Below are positions 23,120 through 34,654 of a stretch of DNA of 64,000 bases, piece after piece; position 1 is the stretch's first letter, and the number at the start of each line of letters is the position of its first letter. The stretch is from contig CM057154.1 in NCBI GenBank assembly GCA_029962745.1, positions 23,867,776-23,931,775 on the forward strand. Direction: 5' to 3'. The translations under genes were made by a program, and so were the position numbers. This stretch comes from Echinometra lucunter (Eukaryota > Echinodermata > Echinoidea > Camarodonta > Echinometridae). The notes below the pieces were generated by a model. It was not told the origin of the DNA. It made no database searches and was given only the letters and a program-made list of their open reading frames with translations.

Positions 23120-23983
23120 TTAAGGTCTGCCCTCTATTTCCGGATCTTGCACAAGACCTATGCCAATCTTTTGAAAGTCCTTTGCGACGCTCTTTATCAT
23201 AGCGGCAGCTTGTCGGCTGGACATTGCTGGAATGTTCTCTGTTCCTGGAACTCTATGTCGCTTGGCATCCTGTTCCATCAACAGCGCCATCTTGTGGGCC
23301 ATGGTCTGACAGTGCTTTTGACGCTCATGGATGCGATCTAAACGGGCCGTCTCTTGTTCCTTTGCAGACAGAAAGAGAAGGGGATACACACAGGTAAGAA
23401 GGTTTCGCCTGAATTATCTGAGAGAATAGATCGCAAGCACATTGTGGGAGTACACAACTGAAAGGAATTCATAGTTGTGAAGGCCATAAAACATCCAACT
23501 GTCCTTATATGGCTGTATTTCCTACATTCAAGGCTGAATGAATAGTTGGATATCAAGTTAAAAATAACTGTACATGCACCATGGTACTGAACCCCCCCCC
23601 CCCCCCCCCCCCCATCTACAGATTGTAGAATCTTGGTGTTATATTTCAAAGGTAAAACAATGGGAAACTCAATGTTAGCATGTCATCCTATTCTGTTACC
23701 ATTAACCAACAACAGTGTGTTTATTTCATTCTTCTACATGAATTGACAATAAAAATCATAAATCCATTTATGCAAGCCTTGCCTTTCTCCTCCGCTCGGC
23801 ATCTTTCAGTTTCCCCTCAAGCTGTTCGGCCGTGTAGGTCTTCTTCCGCCTGTTCAAGCGCTCAGCAAACTTCTGTGGCACGGCTGGACTGAGAGGCATG
23901 ATGAGGGATGGGCCTGAGGAAGGGTCAAGAGCTACGTCAAAGGTCACTGATGGTTGGGGAACATCTCCCATGGCAACCGCCAT
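23120..23983 (-). CDS. Stathmin-like tubulin-binding protein (2 exons, GC-AG intron)
   Basis: Exon 1 is 23983-23783 and exon 2 is 23359-23120, encoding 146 aa; human stathmin is 149 aa. The N-terminal part SVTFDVALDP then MPLSP resembles stathmin's QAFELIL and FPLSPP (the latter a proline-directed phosphorylation site in stathmin). TAEQLEGKLKDAERRRK|EQETARL aligns with stathmin's LEEIQKKLEAAEERRK|SQEA, and the intron falls at the same place as in vertebrate stathmins. A long charged helix follows to GTENIPAM. The C-terminal tail EIEGRP is not stathmin-like. Stathmins sequester tubulin dimers; function here is inferred. There is no GT between the last conserved codon and the in-frame stop, so the donor must be AAAG|GCAAGG. 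Confidence 0.7.
23589..23614. repeat. Poly-C run in the stathmin-like intron
   Basis: An uninterrupted C tract of about 25 bases. Confidence 0.9.
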
Positions 23984-23999
23984 TATCTATTTTCCGAGG

Positions 24000-24817
24000 A
24001 TGATATAGTGTTCTTAATGTTGTGCTTACTTGTCTACACTGCAAGAGAAGAAAAGCAGACATGTGTTTCATAAAAACTGATATTGAAGATCTCCTTCCTG
24101 AAATAGTGGCACAAAACTTTCAGAATATGAATATATACACACTGTCACAACATGGGTCCAGCCATTGCAGGGACATTGGTGTGACAGGAGGTGCATGGGT
24201 GAGGAGGCAATCATAATGGGTGGTTTAGGACCCCTTTAATTAGAATGAGCATTTATGAATTCATGAGTTTTATATTCATGTCATGTTCTTTTAAGTTTAT
24301 ACTTTACCAAAAGTTTAATCAAATCAAATTTGAATCAAATTGAATTATCATAGAACATGGCCATTTATTAAAGGATGGTATCCTTTTCTTTTCAGCACTG
24401 TGTCTTTCCCTTCTTTCTTTCTCTTTCTCTTTCTCTCTCTCTCTCTCTGTCAACAAATTATTTAGTCATTTTGCCCTAGAATTTCACCCAAAAATATCAT
24501 TCATCAAATGGAATTAACCACCACAAATATTTGCCATTCACAATATTCTTGAAGATAGGTTTTCAAAGATTTCCAATACTGCATGGAAACTTCTTCAAAA
24601 TGAAATTCCTTGTTTATTTCATCTGTAATAATTTGGTACAGCTTGGTCAAAAATTTAGTTAGTTTCTAAAAGTTTTATGAGAAAATTAATAAAGAAAGAG
24701 CATGGGAAGCTTTTATTTGTGTCCAAAGAAAAGGAAGTTCTGTAAGACATATTTGCATCCTATGAAAAAAAATAGACATGTCGAAGTCTCATATTATAGT
24801 GATTTTGCCCCTGGTCT
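24000..24817. other. Upstream of the stathmin-like gene
   Basis: Probable promoter side of the minus-strand gene. A (CT)n tract lies near 24,410-24,450. I find no convincing promoter motif or additional exon. Confidence 0.3.
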
Positions 24818-24825
24818 CCTACCCC

Positions 24826-26070
24826 CAGGGTGACCAGATTTTCGATACTGAAATACGGGACTTTGTTGGGCCTCGACTCCAGAACACAAGGCACAATATT
24901 AAGGGAAATTGCGAGCGAGTGAGCAAAAATCATGAGAATCATCTTCATTGGCATCCGTCTAAAAGTTGATGCCAAACAAAACTAGTGTATTCAGCAGAAA
25001 AAAATGAGAAGGGTGATTAAATGAGAGGGAGGAGATTCTCAAATTGATTCTAATTTCTGCACCTCTTCCCATGGATAAGGTGTTTTATGTAGATCCACAG
25101 TGACACAGTCCTGTATTCTTTTCAAACGAATGAGGAGGCCGTGTTCGTTGATAGATTTATGGTTAAGTAAATTTGTAGATAATGAAAACAACACTGGACT
25201 CGTATTGCGCCAGTATACCGAGTTTTGGTAAGGTTATAAATGATAAAATGATATTTTCCACATACTTCTCTATTAGGTTGGTTGACAAAAAATACATCCT
25301 GGGCACTTATAGTTCCAAGGTGCAGATCAGAATTTTCACGGAAGTAGGCCAACATCGACAGAAGAGGGAAAGGGTGCAAAATTTGTAGCTTATTACTTCG
25401 CTTTTTGCTTTGCCATTCAGCGGTTGGCCTCTTCTTGAGAAAATAGATACTAAAGTTGGTACAGTGATGTTACACTTCAGTGGTTTTCAAATATTTCGTC
25501 CCCACCTTTTCTAATAAAAGAATAAAGGATCACTTAAAAATTGTTAAATTGTTCTCATAATTGGCGCTGAAGATGTCAAGCCATTCATACGGATCTTGAT
25601 TGAAGTTAATAATAATAATAATAATAATTAGACCATTTATATAGTGCAGTCACTAAGTAAATATACTCTACTGCGCTGTAGTGTAACAGAGCTCCCAACA
25701 ATGCTACTGCTCAAACAAATTAAACATATGCATATAATACCCAGCTCATGAGTCTTTGTTTAGTGAAATATTGTACTTTGTGCATTTCTACTACTAGTAA
25801 AGTACAAAAGAGGGGAGGGGTATTATGTTTGTGCAGGTAATGAATAATCAAATATTCAAAAAAATATATAATGAAATGATATACTTCTGCATGAACATTT
25901 TATGAATATAGTATATCTAATTTATCTACTTTTGGCTAAATATTCCATTATTTCAACATTAAGTTTGAAATATGGGACAAAACGGCGTCGCGGGGAGGGT
26001 CGTACGGGACACGGGAGAAATGGATCAAATACGGGACTGTCCCTTAAAATCAAGGAGTCTGGTCACCCAG
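24826..26070. mobile_element. Non-autonomous hAT-type element with 8-bp target duplication
   Basis: The left terminus CAGGGTGACCAGA and the right terminus TCTGGTCACCCAG are inverted repeats with one mismatch. They are flanked on both sides by the identical octamer CCTACCCC (24818-24825 and 26071-26078). An 8-bp duplication is the hAT hallmark. The interior (1245 bp total) has no transposase. It contains an (AAT)n tract near 25,610 followed by a segment resembling a separate short element. Confidence 0.8.
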
Positions 26071-26386
26071 CCTACCCCCCCCCCCCAAGTTCAAGCAGAG
26101 GGTTGATTTTCATTTCACACATCACACTGTTTCTTTCCCCTTCTCCCCCTTCTCCCCCTCCTTCTCCAACTTTCTTTTTTCTCCTTCTCTTCCTGCCAAT
26201 TCCTGAATGGATGAAATCTTTTTTTGTTGTTGTTCCTTAATTCAAAATTCATTAGGGTTCAACGAGTCAAATACAAAAAAGCCATCACTTTCAGTTTCAC
26301 CGTAGAATTTTTTTTAAGTGCATCAAAAACAGAGCTACAACCTTTATAATCAAACAAAGCATGCAAATTTCTTCAAATTATGGTCG

Positions 26387-26535
26387 GGGGTCCTAAAGCT
26401 ACGCACCATACAAATCAATCACGTGCAATGCAACGCGTTCAAATCGGTAAAATACACACCGATACACACAGTCAATTTCAAATTCAATATCAAGATTTGC
26501 ATTCATTTATTGCATGTGCGTAGCTTTAGGACCCC
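26387..26535. mobile_element. MITE with 20-bp perfect terminal repeats
   Basis: GGGGTCCTAAAGCTACGCAC (26387-26406) is exactly inverted at 26516-26535. A further right-end-like copy (GTGCGTAGCTTTAGGTCCCC) occurs at 26716, so the element may extend to about 26,737. Confidence 0.75.
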
Positions 26536-27148
26536 TTAATTTTTCCAAACAAAGGTTGACAACGGCATTGATATCGACCTCAAAATATGCATTGTTGAGA
26601 TTCACCCGTCATAATTTTCTCCCTAAATCAACTTTTGAATATGTAGAATCAAGATGTAGAAATGAAATTTGCCCAAACCAATGATTTGCATGACTTTTTA
26701 GCTACTGAAAACAAAGTGCGTAGCTTTAGGTCCCCCCATCACACAGTTTCAAATCATCAGCTGTTAAAGCCAGGGTGGGTGGTTTTTCAAAACTAGACTA
26801 CTAAAAGTAGATTAGATCTAAAGCCTTGGGTACACAAAATCACTAATCAGCTAATTTCTGTATTTATAAAATACTAATGTATGCAGAACTCACCTGAAGT
26901 GCTAGTGCTTTGACCGTTTTCGTTGCTGTTTTACATTCCTGAATTTGATGTTATGTTAAAGAAAAACACGATTTTCCCCGGGATATTTTCATGAGTCTCA
27001 ATCTCTCATTGCTCTCATTTCAAAGTCACAAAGTGCGCGCAAGGTCTATACGCGTTATATTGCGTTGCTAACAGACGCTTTGACGTTTCCGCATCCTTGT
27101 TTTTCAAAAACAGCTAGCTAGGGAAATTCCCAAACACGGCCAGCCCTG

Positions 27149-27155
27149 TGATTGG
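27149..27155 (+). promoter_or_regulatory. CCAAT box upstream of MTFP1
   Basis: TGATTGG (reverse-complement CCAATCA) lies about 170 bp before the MTFP1 ATG, a typical NF-Y position. No TATA box is evident. Functional use is inference. Confidence 0.3.
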
Positions 27156-27323
27156 TCAGTTGCTTAACCTTGTAAGATGTGAAAAGTTTGTCGTATTTAG
27201 ATTTTTTCAATATTATAGTGATAATTTATCATTTTTTCGATTTCCTGAATTTCGATAGTGAATTATAAATCTTCATCTCATCAATATTTTTTTATTTTAT
27301 CAAATTATATCTGAACTTTTAAA

Positions 27324-28995
27324 ATGGCGGCGCCCAGAGTCGTACCAGCGAACGACACAAAAAAATCTGTCTCCAATAATATGAAAGAAGAAGTGGATAT
27401 ATATCGCGACACATCCATCAGGTATCTTGGTGAGTAACTTGAGATACCATTTTTTGGTATCATTTCAGTGATTAGGGTGCTGAGAGCATTTTTTGAATTA
27501 TCTGTTCATCCCGTTTCAAAGTCCACGGTCCCATCTGTTGAGTTTCGTGTAGGCCTAAAAGGCCAAATCTTAAATGTTAATAGTTGTGGCATTGCTCATC
27601 GTCATGGACATGTCATGATAACTCCCCTCGAGTTTCAAATACGGTTACACTAACGCCGGTAACACTAACTTGTTACAGGAGTAACTATTATTAAACTTTA
27701 ATAATAGTTACTCCTGTAACTTATGTACATGACGATGAGCAATGCCACCCTGACTTGCCAAGAGGCAAGACAGTCCAGTGGATGTTAACGTGGGCTAGCT
27801 CGCTGACGTTTAACTGTCGTTAGGCCTTTGGCTTCACAGGATTTTAAGCACACCAGCAAGACTAGTGTAGTGCAGTGGTCATGGTATTTCAGGTGGAAAT
27901 GTAATTGCCGCCGCTGGCTGCAAATTGGTCTGGAAAAGTTGTGTATCCAGACAGTTGTCTATTAAAAGTTTGCATGCACCAATGCAGTGTCAGAAATCTT
28001 TCATTTGATTAAATCTGATGATGTTGGGACTCAGTGTGTTCAGATGGTTGTTCTATTTGATGCATTTTTTTCTCCAAATATTTAGATTTTTTAAACAATA
28101 TAGTATAGACTCTAATTTTAAACAGAATTTTTTATCCACTTCACAATGAATTATTGAATGAATATTTTTGGTGATGTTTGTATTTGGAGCTCAGCCAAAA
28201 ATTGTTTATCCCTTTTGTTTATTTATTTTTTTCCCCCTCAAGATCATTAAATAAATTCACCAAGGAAACAGATCACCACAGTGCCAGTGCTGAACTCATT
28301 TGTAGTTTTCACTACACTTTGTAACAGTGTAGTCTGACAAAAAAGTGACACCATGCATACACCGCTTTAAAGAATCTTTACTGTGTACCAAGCGATGCGA
28401 CCAGGAGACCTACATGATATCCTATACTCTCTTACAGATGATGATGAGGAGGAGGAGGAGGAAGAACTTTGTTTAAGTCATTTTTTTCCATTGGTTGTAT
28501 CAGATTTCTCAAATATTGGCCATTCACAGCTTTGATCACCTTTGTTTCCATGAATTCAACAAATTACAACACAAAGCCATTCAAGTACATCTACAATCAT
28601 CTTTTATTTTTTCATTGAATACTTGTTATTTGACAGGTTATGCCAATGAAGTTGGGGAATCATTCAGGGCACTGATCCCTAAGTCTGCTGTGTGGGCCAC
28701 CTATGGTGTAGCTAGTGCTTACGTACTTGCCGATGCTAGACACAAAGGTCAGGAAGCAGCAAAGGTATAAAGGAGAATCTTTATGTATTTTCATGATAAT
28801 CTTATAAGCTGAAGTGGACTGGTTTCACCCAAGAAACATTGAATGAAATAAAAACCTTGCTCAGTTATGTTGCTGCATCTCAAGCTGTCCAAATGTCTCC
28901 TTGCATACAAAGTTTCGATTGACATAACCCCCAAATTATTCATAACAATCCTGTATTTGATTCTGATAGGTTTAAAGTCACATTAAAGTGTGTGG

Positions 28996-29053
<58 letters not shown>

Positions 29054-29151
29054 TTTCTTCTTTTTGTCTTGTATGATATATATGTATTTTTTTGGGGGGG
29101 GCATTAAATGTAAAAGGCTTCTAGATAATCCACTAAACCAACCCCCCCCCC

Positions 29152-29185
<34 letters not shown>

Positions 29186-30738
29186 CTCAGAATCCTTACC
29201 TTGCATTATCAATTTATTCCTTATGCTATGGGAATAAAGATTAACTAAGAGAAGTCAGTCTTGCAGAGCTGGTGAAATAGGATTGGTCTCATTTTTTGTT
29301 CATTTGAGATAAGAAAACGAAGAGATAACTTGTTTTTATTTTGTAAAAGAAGTCAGCTTGTAGAGAGCTAGTGGAATTAGTCTGATCTATTCCCCATGTA
29401 TATAAGATAATAGAAAAGAGATAATTCATATTTCTAACCTTCAGACTGATGTAAGTGTTCTTATCTCAAATGATACGTTCAATATTTACATACCCATAGA
29501 TGTTCCTTACATTAATGTTATTAGGTTGTGTTTATCATTACATTATAAGTGTGGTATTGTAGGCTGGCCTACATTTGGTTTGCTTTTGAATGGCTATGAA
29601 TTGATATTACAAGACAGAAGGCCCCAGATAAAATCTTCTCTCTTCTAGATTCAGTGTACATGTACAGGTACCCCCTTTTCATGTCCCCCTATTTCAACAG
29701 TTAGACTGGCTGGATGACTCCACCAGGAAGCAGAAAGTCATACATGCAGTGGGTGATACCATTGTTTGGCAGGGGTTAGCCTCTGTCATCATCCCGGGGT
29801 TTACCATCAACAGGATATGCAAGCTGTCCCTCTTCACCCTGAGCAGAGTATCCAGTCTTCCAGAACCAGTCAGGAAATGGACAACAACTGCTATAGGTCT
29901 AGCAGTGATACCATTTATAGTCAAACCAATAGACAAGTGAGTATAGTTATGTGATAAGACTCAAAGTCAGATGTGTCTATGAAAACCACCTAAACAGCTA
30001 TAGGTCTAGCAGTGATCCCATTATAGTCAAACCAATAGACAAGTGAGCAGAGTTACATGATTAGACTTAGTCAAATGTGTCTACGAAGACCACCTAAACA
30101 GCAATAGGTCTAGCAGTGATACCATTTATTGTCAAACTAGACAAGTGAGTAGAGTTATATGATAAGACTCAAGTCAAACCAGTCTATGAAGACCTGTGCC
30201 CCATTTCATAAAACTTGTTATCAGAACAACTGCCACATTGAAAAATTTGCTCTCAGCCAATCAGATGCAAGGATTTCATTAGCTTATAACAGTTATTGCA
30301 ACTTGTCATTGATAACAAGTTTTATGAAACAGGGCCCAGCTAAAAAAATTATAGGTCTGGTCTGTCAGTCATCCTTTGTATTGTAAAACTATTACATGTG
30401 CATAACAGTTGTATAAACATGATCTGAAAACTATATCAGATTTAAGATGGGGGAAAATTAAACATTAGTTACATAACTGTGTATGAAAGAATAATTTGAT
30501 CTCCCCTAGATTCAAAACTAGAACTTGCAAATTTTCTCTTCTCAAACTATAAATTTCCTTAATGCAAATGGGCTCTACAATTTATGACATGGTTGATGAG
30601 TTGATGAGACTGTGGTGTTCATTTTTTTTTCTTCTGTGGTTGGTTTCCAGGAGTGTGGACTACATGATGAACAACTCTGTAAGAAGATGGTACCACATAG
30701 AGCCACCTGAAGAAAAACTTGTCCATCACAGGAGGTAG
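27324..30738 (+). CDS. MTFP1: MTFP1, mitochondrial fission process protein 1 (4 exons)
   Basis: Exons are 27324-27429, 28637-28764, 29701-29936 and 30651-30738, giving 558 nt and 185 aa. Family landmarks: DIYRDTSIRYLGYANEVGES, WATYGVASAYVLADA, DTIVWQGLASVIIPGFTINR, VRKWTTTAIGLAVIPFIVKP and IDKSVDYMMNNSVRRWY. MTFP1/MTP18 is an inner mitochondrial membrane protein needed for normal mitochondrial fission. Hydrophobic segments around WATYGVASAYVLA, IVWQGLASVIIPGF and TTAIGLAVIPFIV are the likely membrane spans. The start ATGGCGGCG is the first ATG of the exon. The ending EEKLVHHRR differs from vertebrates. All junctions are GT-AG with matching phase. Confidence 0.93.
27587..27747. mobile_element. 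Nested palindrome element in MTFP1 intron 1
   Basis: Outer arms TGGCATTGCTCATCGTCATG (27587-27606) and its exact reverse complement (27728-27747) enclose a 49-bp perfect palindrome (27672-27720) whose arms begin GTTACAGGAGTAACTATTAT and meet at one central C. About 161 bp, non-coding. Confidence 0.75.
28999..29050. repeat. (CT)n microsatellite
   Basis: About 25 CT units in MTFP1 intron 2, followed by a T/G run and, near 29,140-29,182, a C-run joined to an A-run. Confidence 0.95.
29884..30197 (+). repeat. Three tandem copies of the MTFP1 exon 3 end and its donor
   Basis: CTATAGGTCTAGCAGTGAT, an ending AGACAAGTGAG and the following intron phrase (TGATAAGACTCAAGTCA, CTATGAAGACC) occur three times at about 102-107 bp spacing. 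The first copy is the real exon end (donor GT at 29937-29938). Decoy donors lie at 30043-30044 and 30145-30146, both with near-consensus AAGTGAG. Confidence 0.85.
30197..30337. mobile_element. Foldback MITE with CCAAT loop in MTFP1 intron 3
   Basis: Arms containing TTTCATAAAACTTGTTATCA and TGATAACAAGTTTTATGAAA are exact reverse complements; the loop has CAGCCAATCA (30254-30263). It begins where the exon-3 tandem array ends. Confidence 0.75.
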
Positions 30739-31002
30739 CATATGATGCAGTTATCATGGAGATTAGAATCATTCTTAAAAGTAATCTTGAATTTTGGTAA
30801 TGGAACTTTTATTGAGAATGGTAATGATGATATTCTGTTTTTGTGTAGCGCATAGTCAAATTTTCAATTCAAAGTGACGTGGAAATCATATTATGTACTG
30901 TTTTTCAAGAAAAATCTTTTAAAAGTAAATTCAATTTATTCTTCCTCTAAGGAGAATGTCAAATGTATAAGCTGAATTTCAGAAGTATGCATAATGTGAA
31001 GG

Positions 31003-31008
31003 AATAAA
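31003..31008 (+). terminator. Candidate poly(A) signal of MTFP1
   Basis: AATAAA about 265 bp after the TAG at 30736-30738. The cleavage site is not visible. Confidence 0.4.
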
Positions 31009-31029
31009 GCTTCAACAGGAAAGAGGATG

Positions 31030-33250
31030 CATATCTGTGAGCGAACTGAAAATCGTTTGTGAACTACACATTCTGTAATTTGGTCCAATATCTTCATGGT
31101 ACTTCACTATATTCTACAGCCTTAAATATGAATTTCTGTCAAATTCGTATGAACAAAAACATTTATTGATACCCATATTTTTTAACTACTCATTTATTTT
31201 TTATTTCTTGATATTTTTTATTTTTGTTTTATTCTATGAGAATGTTGTGTTTCATCATTACCAAAACTCAAGACTACTTTTGGGGCTGAAGCTGTTACAC
31301 TGTATTCATGTGTGTGCTACTGAAACTGATATCCTGGCTTTTGCTAGGCTGAAATATACAGTATTCTAACTATTTCCAGGAATGTCTTCCTACATTTGCT
31401 TCACCTGGGTGAGGAGGGACAGGTAGAGGTGAAATGTATTGTCTGTTTTGGTACTATACCTGAAATGTTTTGCCTCAAGGGCAGTAGGTCAATTCATGAG
31501 TGATACAGGGCAAGACTATGAAGTATTCATGAGAAGATAACTAAATCAGGGTGGTAATGTTAGTTGTATTTGCATGCAGGTTACCAAGAGTGTTAAAAGA
31601 GTGTTTACGGAAGGATACATGTTTTAAACTATTGTGTGAAATCTTTTAACTTTAATTGCATGAACCCTTTTTTTTTGGGGGGGGGGTTGGAAAATCTGCA
31701 GTACTGAAATGCATGGACAGTTTTTCCTAACAATCATCTGTAAAAAGTAAATACAATTTTTGTACAGCGAGGTACATGTGAAATAACCTTCCACAAATAT
31801 ACCCATTCTAGGTGTTAATGGTTACTTGATTTTGAAGAAAATAAAGGATAACATACATGTAAGACCACGAAACATAGAAACTAACATCAGCTAATCTTCT
31901 CGTCTAGCTGCTTTTATGTTAATTGAGAGTATATTCGAACCAGATTTGAACTCACAATATCTATTTATAAAAGCAATATTTTAAACTCGTATTTTGAATA
32001 TAGCATAGTAACATTGAACCCCTAACATACAGTGCAAAATGTATTTTGGTTATTGATACTTTATTTCATTTTGCATGGTGATGGTAAGAAATTTGATTTG
32101 AAGGACCGATGCATGCATGTAGATCACTCTCTATTTCCTACTTTGAGGAATTTGTTTTAAGATACAAATGATTTATATAGATTCATTGTATGATATCCGA
32201 GATGGAACTTTCTTTTTTTTTTTTTTTTTTTTGGGGGGGGGTAAAAGTTATCACTTAATTGAAATGCTGACTGTTCCCTTTGTAATTAATGATGGTCGAG
32301 GTATCAGTGAACATTGGGTGTTTCTGAAATTCTGTTTTGGAATATTACTTTATGTCACAGGTGAAATGATAGAAGCTGGCTTCATTCAATCATCCGTTAT
32401 CAGTTCCCATTTGGAATACAGTGTGTAAAAAAATGAACCACATCAGTTGTGTTTTCTTCTGTGACAGCTTTATCCAGGTTTTTGCCCTGAATTGGGATTG
32501 AGTTTTTGATGACATGTATACTAGTTTGTATGCAAATATTAGCATGTGCAATGGTGTGAACATTTTGGATTGATTAAAAGTATTCTATTTCATCTGAAAA
32601 AGTCTATTGAATCTGTGTGGTTGCTGTCTTGAAAATGAGTAACTCTCAAGCCCAGTTCTGACCTGTGACAGTGAACTGCCTTAGAGCAACTTGTGTAGCA
32701 AACCCAAAATGGGAAAATACTGCATGTGGCAAGGGGGCAATGTTTTGCAGTGAAACAACTAAAGACTTGTTCAGAACAATGAGGCAACATGTCCCTGCAA
32801 CAAATCCCTGAAACATGTTTAGTGTTCAGATATGGCATGACATTGTGGTGCCACTTGTGTTAATAAACGAATGCACATTAATGCATCAACTCTCAAGTAG
32901 AAGAGACTTTTGTCAAAAGATACACAGACGTACTCGCGACAACATATTTTCTGCTAACTTTTTAAGAATTTGATTGGCCCACAGCTTTTAGCTGCCAGGC
33001 GACAAAAAAAATATCTTCTGCCTCGGCGACATTTTTTTGGTTGCCTCATATCCCATTGACTTGTACACAAAATGTTGCGGGGATTTGTTGCTGGGACATG
33101 CCACCTTATATCTGAACAAGCCTTCAAGGCGTTGGCTAACTTTGTGAGCAGCTGATTTTAAAAATTCTCAAACTAAGATGAAACATGTGTATGAGTACTT
33201 GTATTTGTACTCAGAAACCCTGAAACCAACCATAATTTGAAATGAAAAAC
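31030..33250. other. Intergenic between convergent MTFP1 and EIF4ENIF1
   Basis: No supported exon. Two T-run/G-run junctions occur near 31,670 and 32,210. The short open frames are in low-complexity sequence. Confidence 0.4.
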
Positions 33251-33257
33251 TGTTAAT

Positions 33258-33627
33258 AAGACTCCTTTTACACCAAGTCTTGGGCCGCGGCCCGGCCTTG
33301 GTGTAAAAGCTCAAAAATCAAATGCGGGGCCGATTTCGGACCAGCTCTGGAGGTAGTCTCGGCCGCAGCCGGGCTGCGGCCAGTTTTGGTGTAAACGCGG
33401 AGCGGGGCCAAATGCGGGGCCATCTTTCGTGTTCAATGACGTCATAAAGCCAATATTGTAGAATTACAAACCGGGCGCGCGGGGATGAAAAAGGCTTTGT
33501 CAAATTGTAGAGCGCTCCTACGACGAAACTTTGAAAGGATCTAGAATCAGGCCGCGGCCGCGGTCCCAGTGTAAACCCGGGCCGGGCCGTGGCCAGGCCA
33601 CGGCCGCTTGGTGTGAAAGGGGTCTAA
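33258..33627. mobile_element. GC-rich foldback element with CRE and CCAAT motifs
   Basis: The left end AGACTCCTTTTACACCAAG and the right end CTTGGTGTGAAAGGGGTCT are inverted. Sub-terminal GC-rich blocks (GGCCGCGGCCCGG and relatives) are also inverted. The centre contains TGACGTCATAAAGCCAATAT near 33,437, a perfect CRE next to a CCAAT box. The strong GC contrast with the AT-rich surroundings marks it as an insertion. Confidence 0.7.
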
Positions 33628-33639
33628 GACCCAAACGCC

Positions 33640-34650
33640 GATTTTATTAGTTTTGGTCTCATGAGACAATTAACTAGAGGAGCATTTTCAACCAGTTCAA
33701 AAAAAAAAACCATTGGCTGCACCTCTCTCCCTGTACTATACATGATATGCATACACACACATACACTGTTCAGGTGAACTCTGTGCACATGCACGCTCCT
33801 CATGTCCAGTCTGTGCCCCCCAACCGACCATTATATTTTCTTCAAGCATTGGTTTAAATTTTTAATATTTAAAAATACTTTCTGCCACTATTTTACTTTG
33901 AAACTTTCAGACGGGTATTTTTAAACTATAACTCTTGTTTTTATACCATGAGATTTTTTTTAAATTCTCACAATGTTAGCCTTTTACTTTAATTTCTCAT
34001 CGATCTTTGTTTCACAGATGATCTTTGGCGCCATCTTTTCTCACTTCTCATAGGTTCAGATATGAACATGACACATTCACCTCCCATTGCCCTCAATGAC
34101 AATGGCAAAGAGGAAGGAGGGGGGGGGGGATGAAAAGATAAAACAACTCTCCAACATACTCTTCCTTCACTCCTCTCACTCGAACTTTGTTCACATACAT
34201 ATCAGCCATCAAGCAAGACTATTGCCCCCAGCCCCTCATGACCAAGGTAATTCCACATATATAGCTATGCCACAGTTATTACTTTGTGCTGCAACAGGCC
34301 GTTTCTCTTGGTTTCTTGGGATTCGCTGCTTGGAGTCAGACAATAATGTGGAAGGTATGAACTTCACTTTCTGTTGTCTGTTCACCACTAATGTTTATAT
34401 CCGATTTTGATCTCATGTGCATTGGATATCGCCTGTTTATAGAGTCATGTGGGTATTCACTGAAGGATACAAGTTAACTCTCATCTGGCTCTCAGGAGAC
34501 TCTTCATGTATCACGTCACTATGGTTCACATAAACAGCTCACATGATCATACTATTACACAGACTCGGAAAACATGACAATGTGATTTCCAAAAGTTAGC
34601 TTGCATTTCAAGACTTGTTTTACTATTTATCCACAAAAAAAGAAATTGTC
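33640..34650. other. Intergenic, no supported gene
   Basis: Frames here lack splice context and family features. A G-run lies at about 34,121-34,130. Confidence 0.35.
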
Positions 34651-34654
34651 ACAT

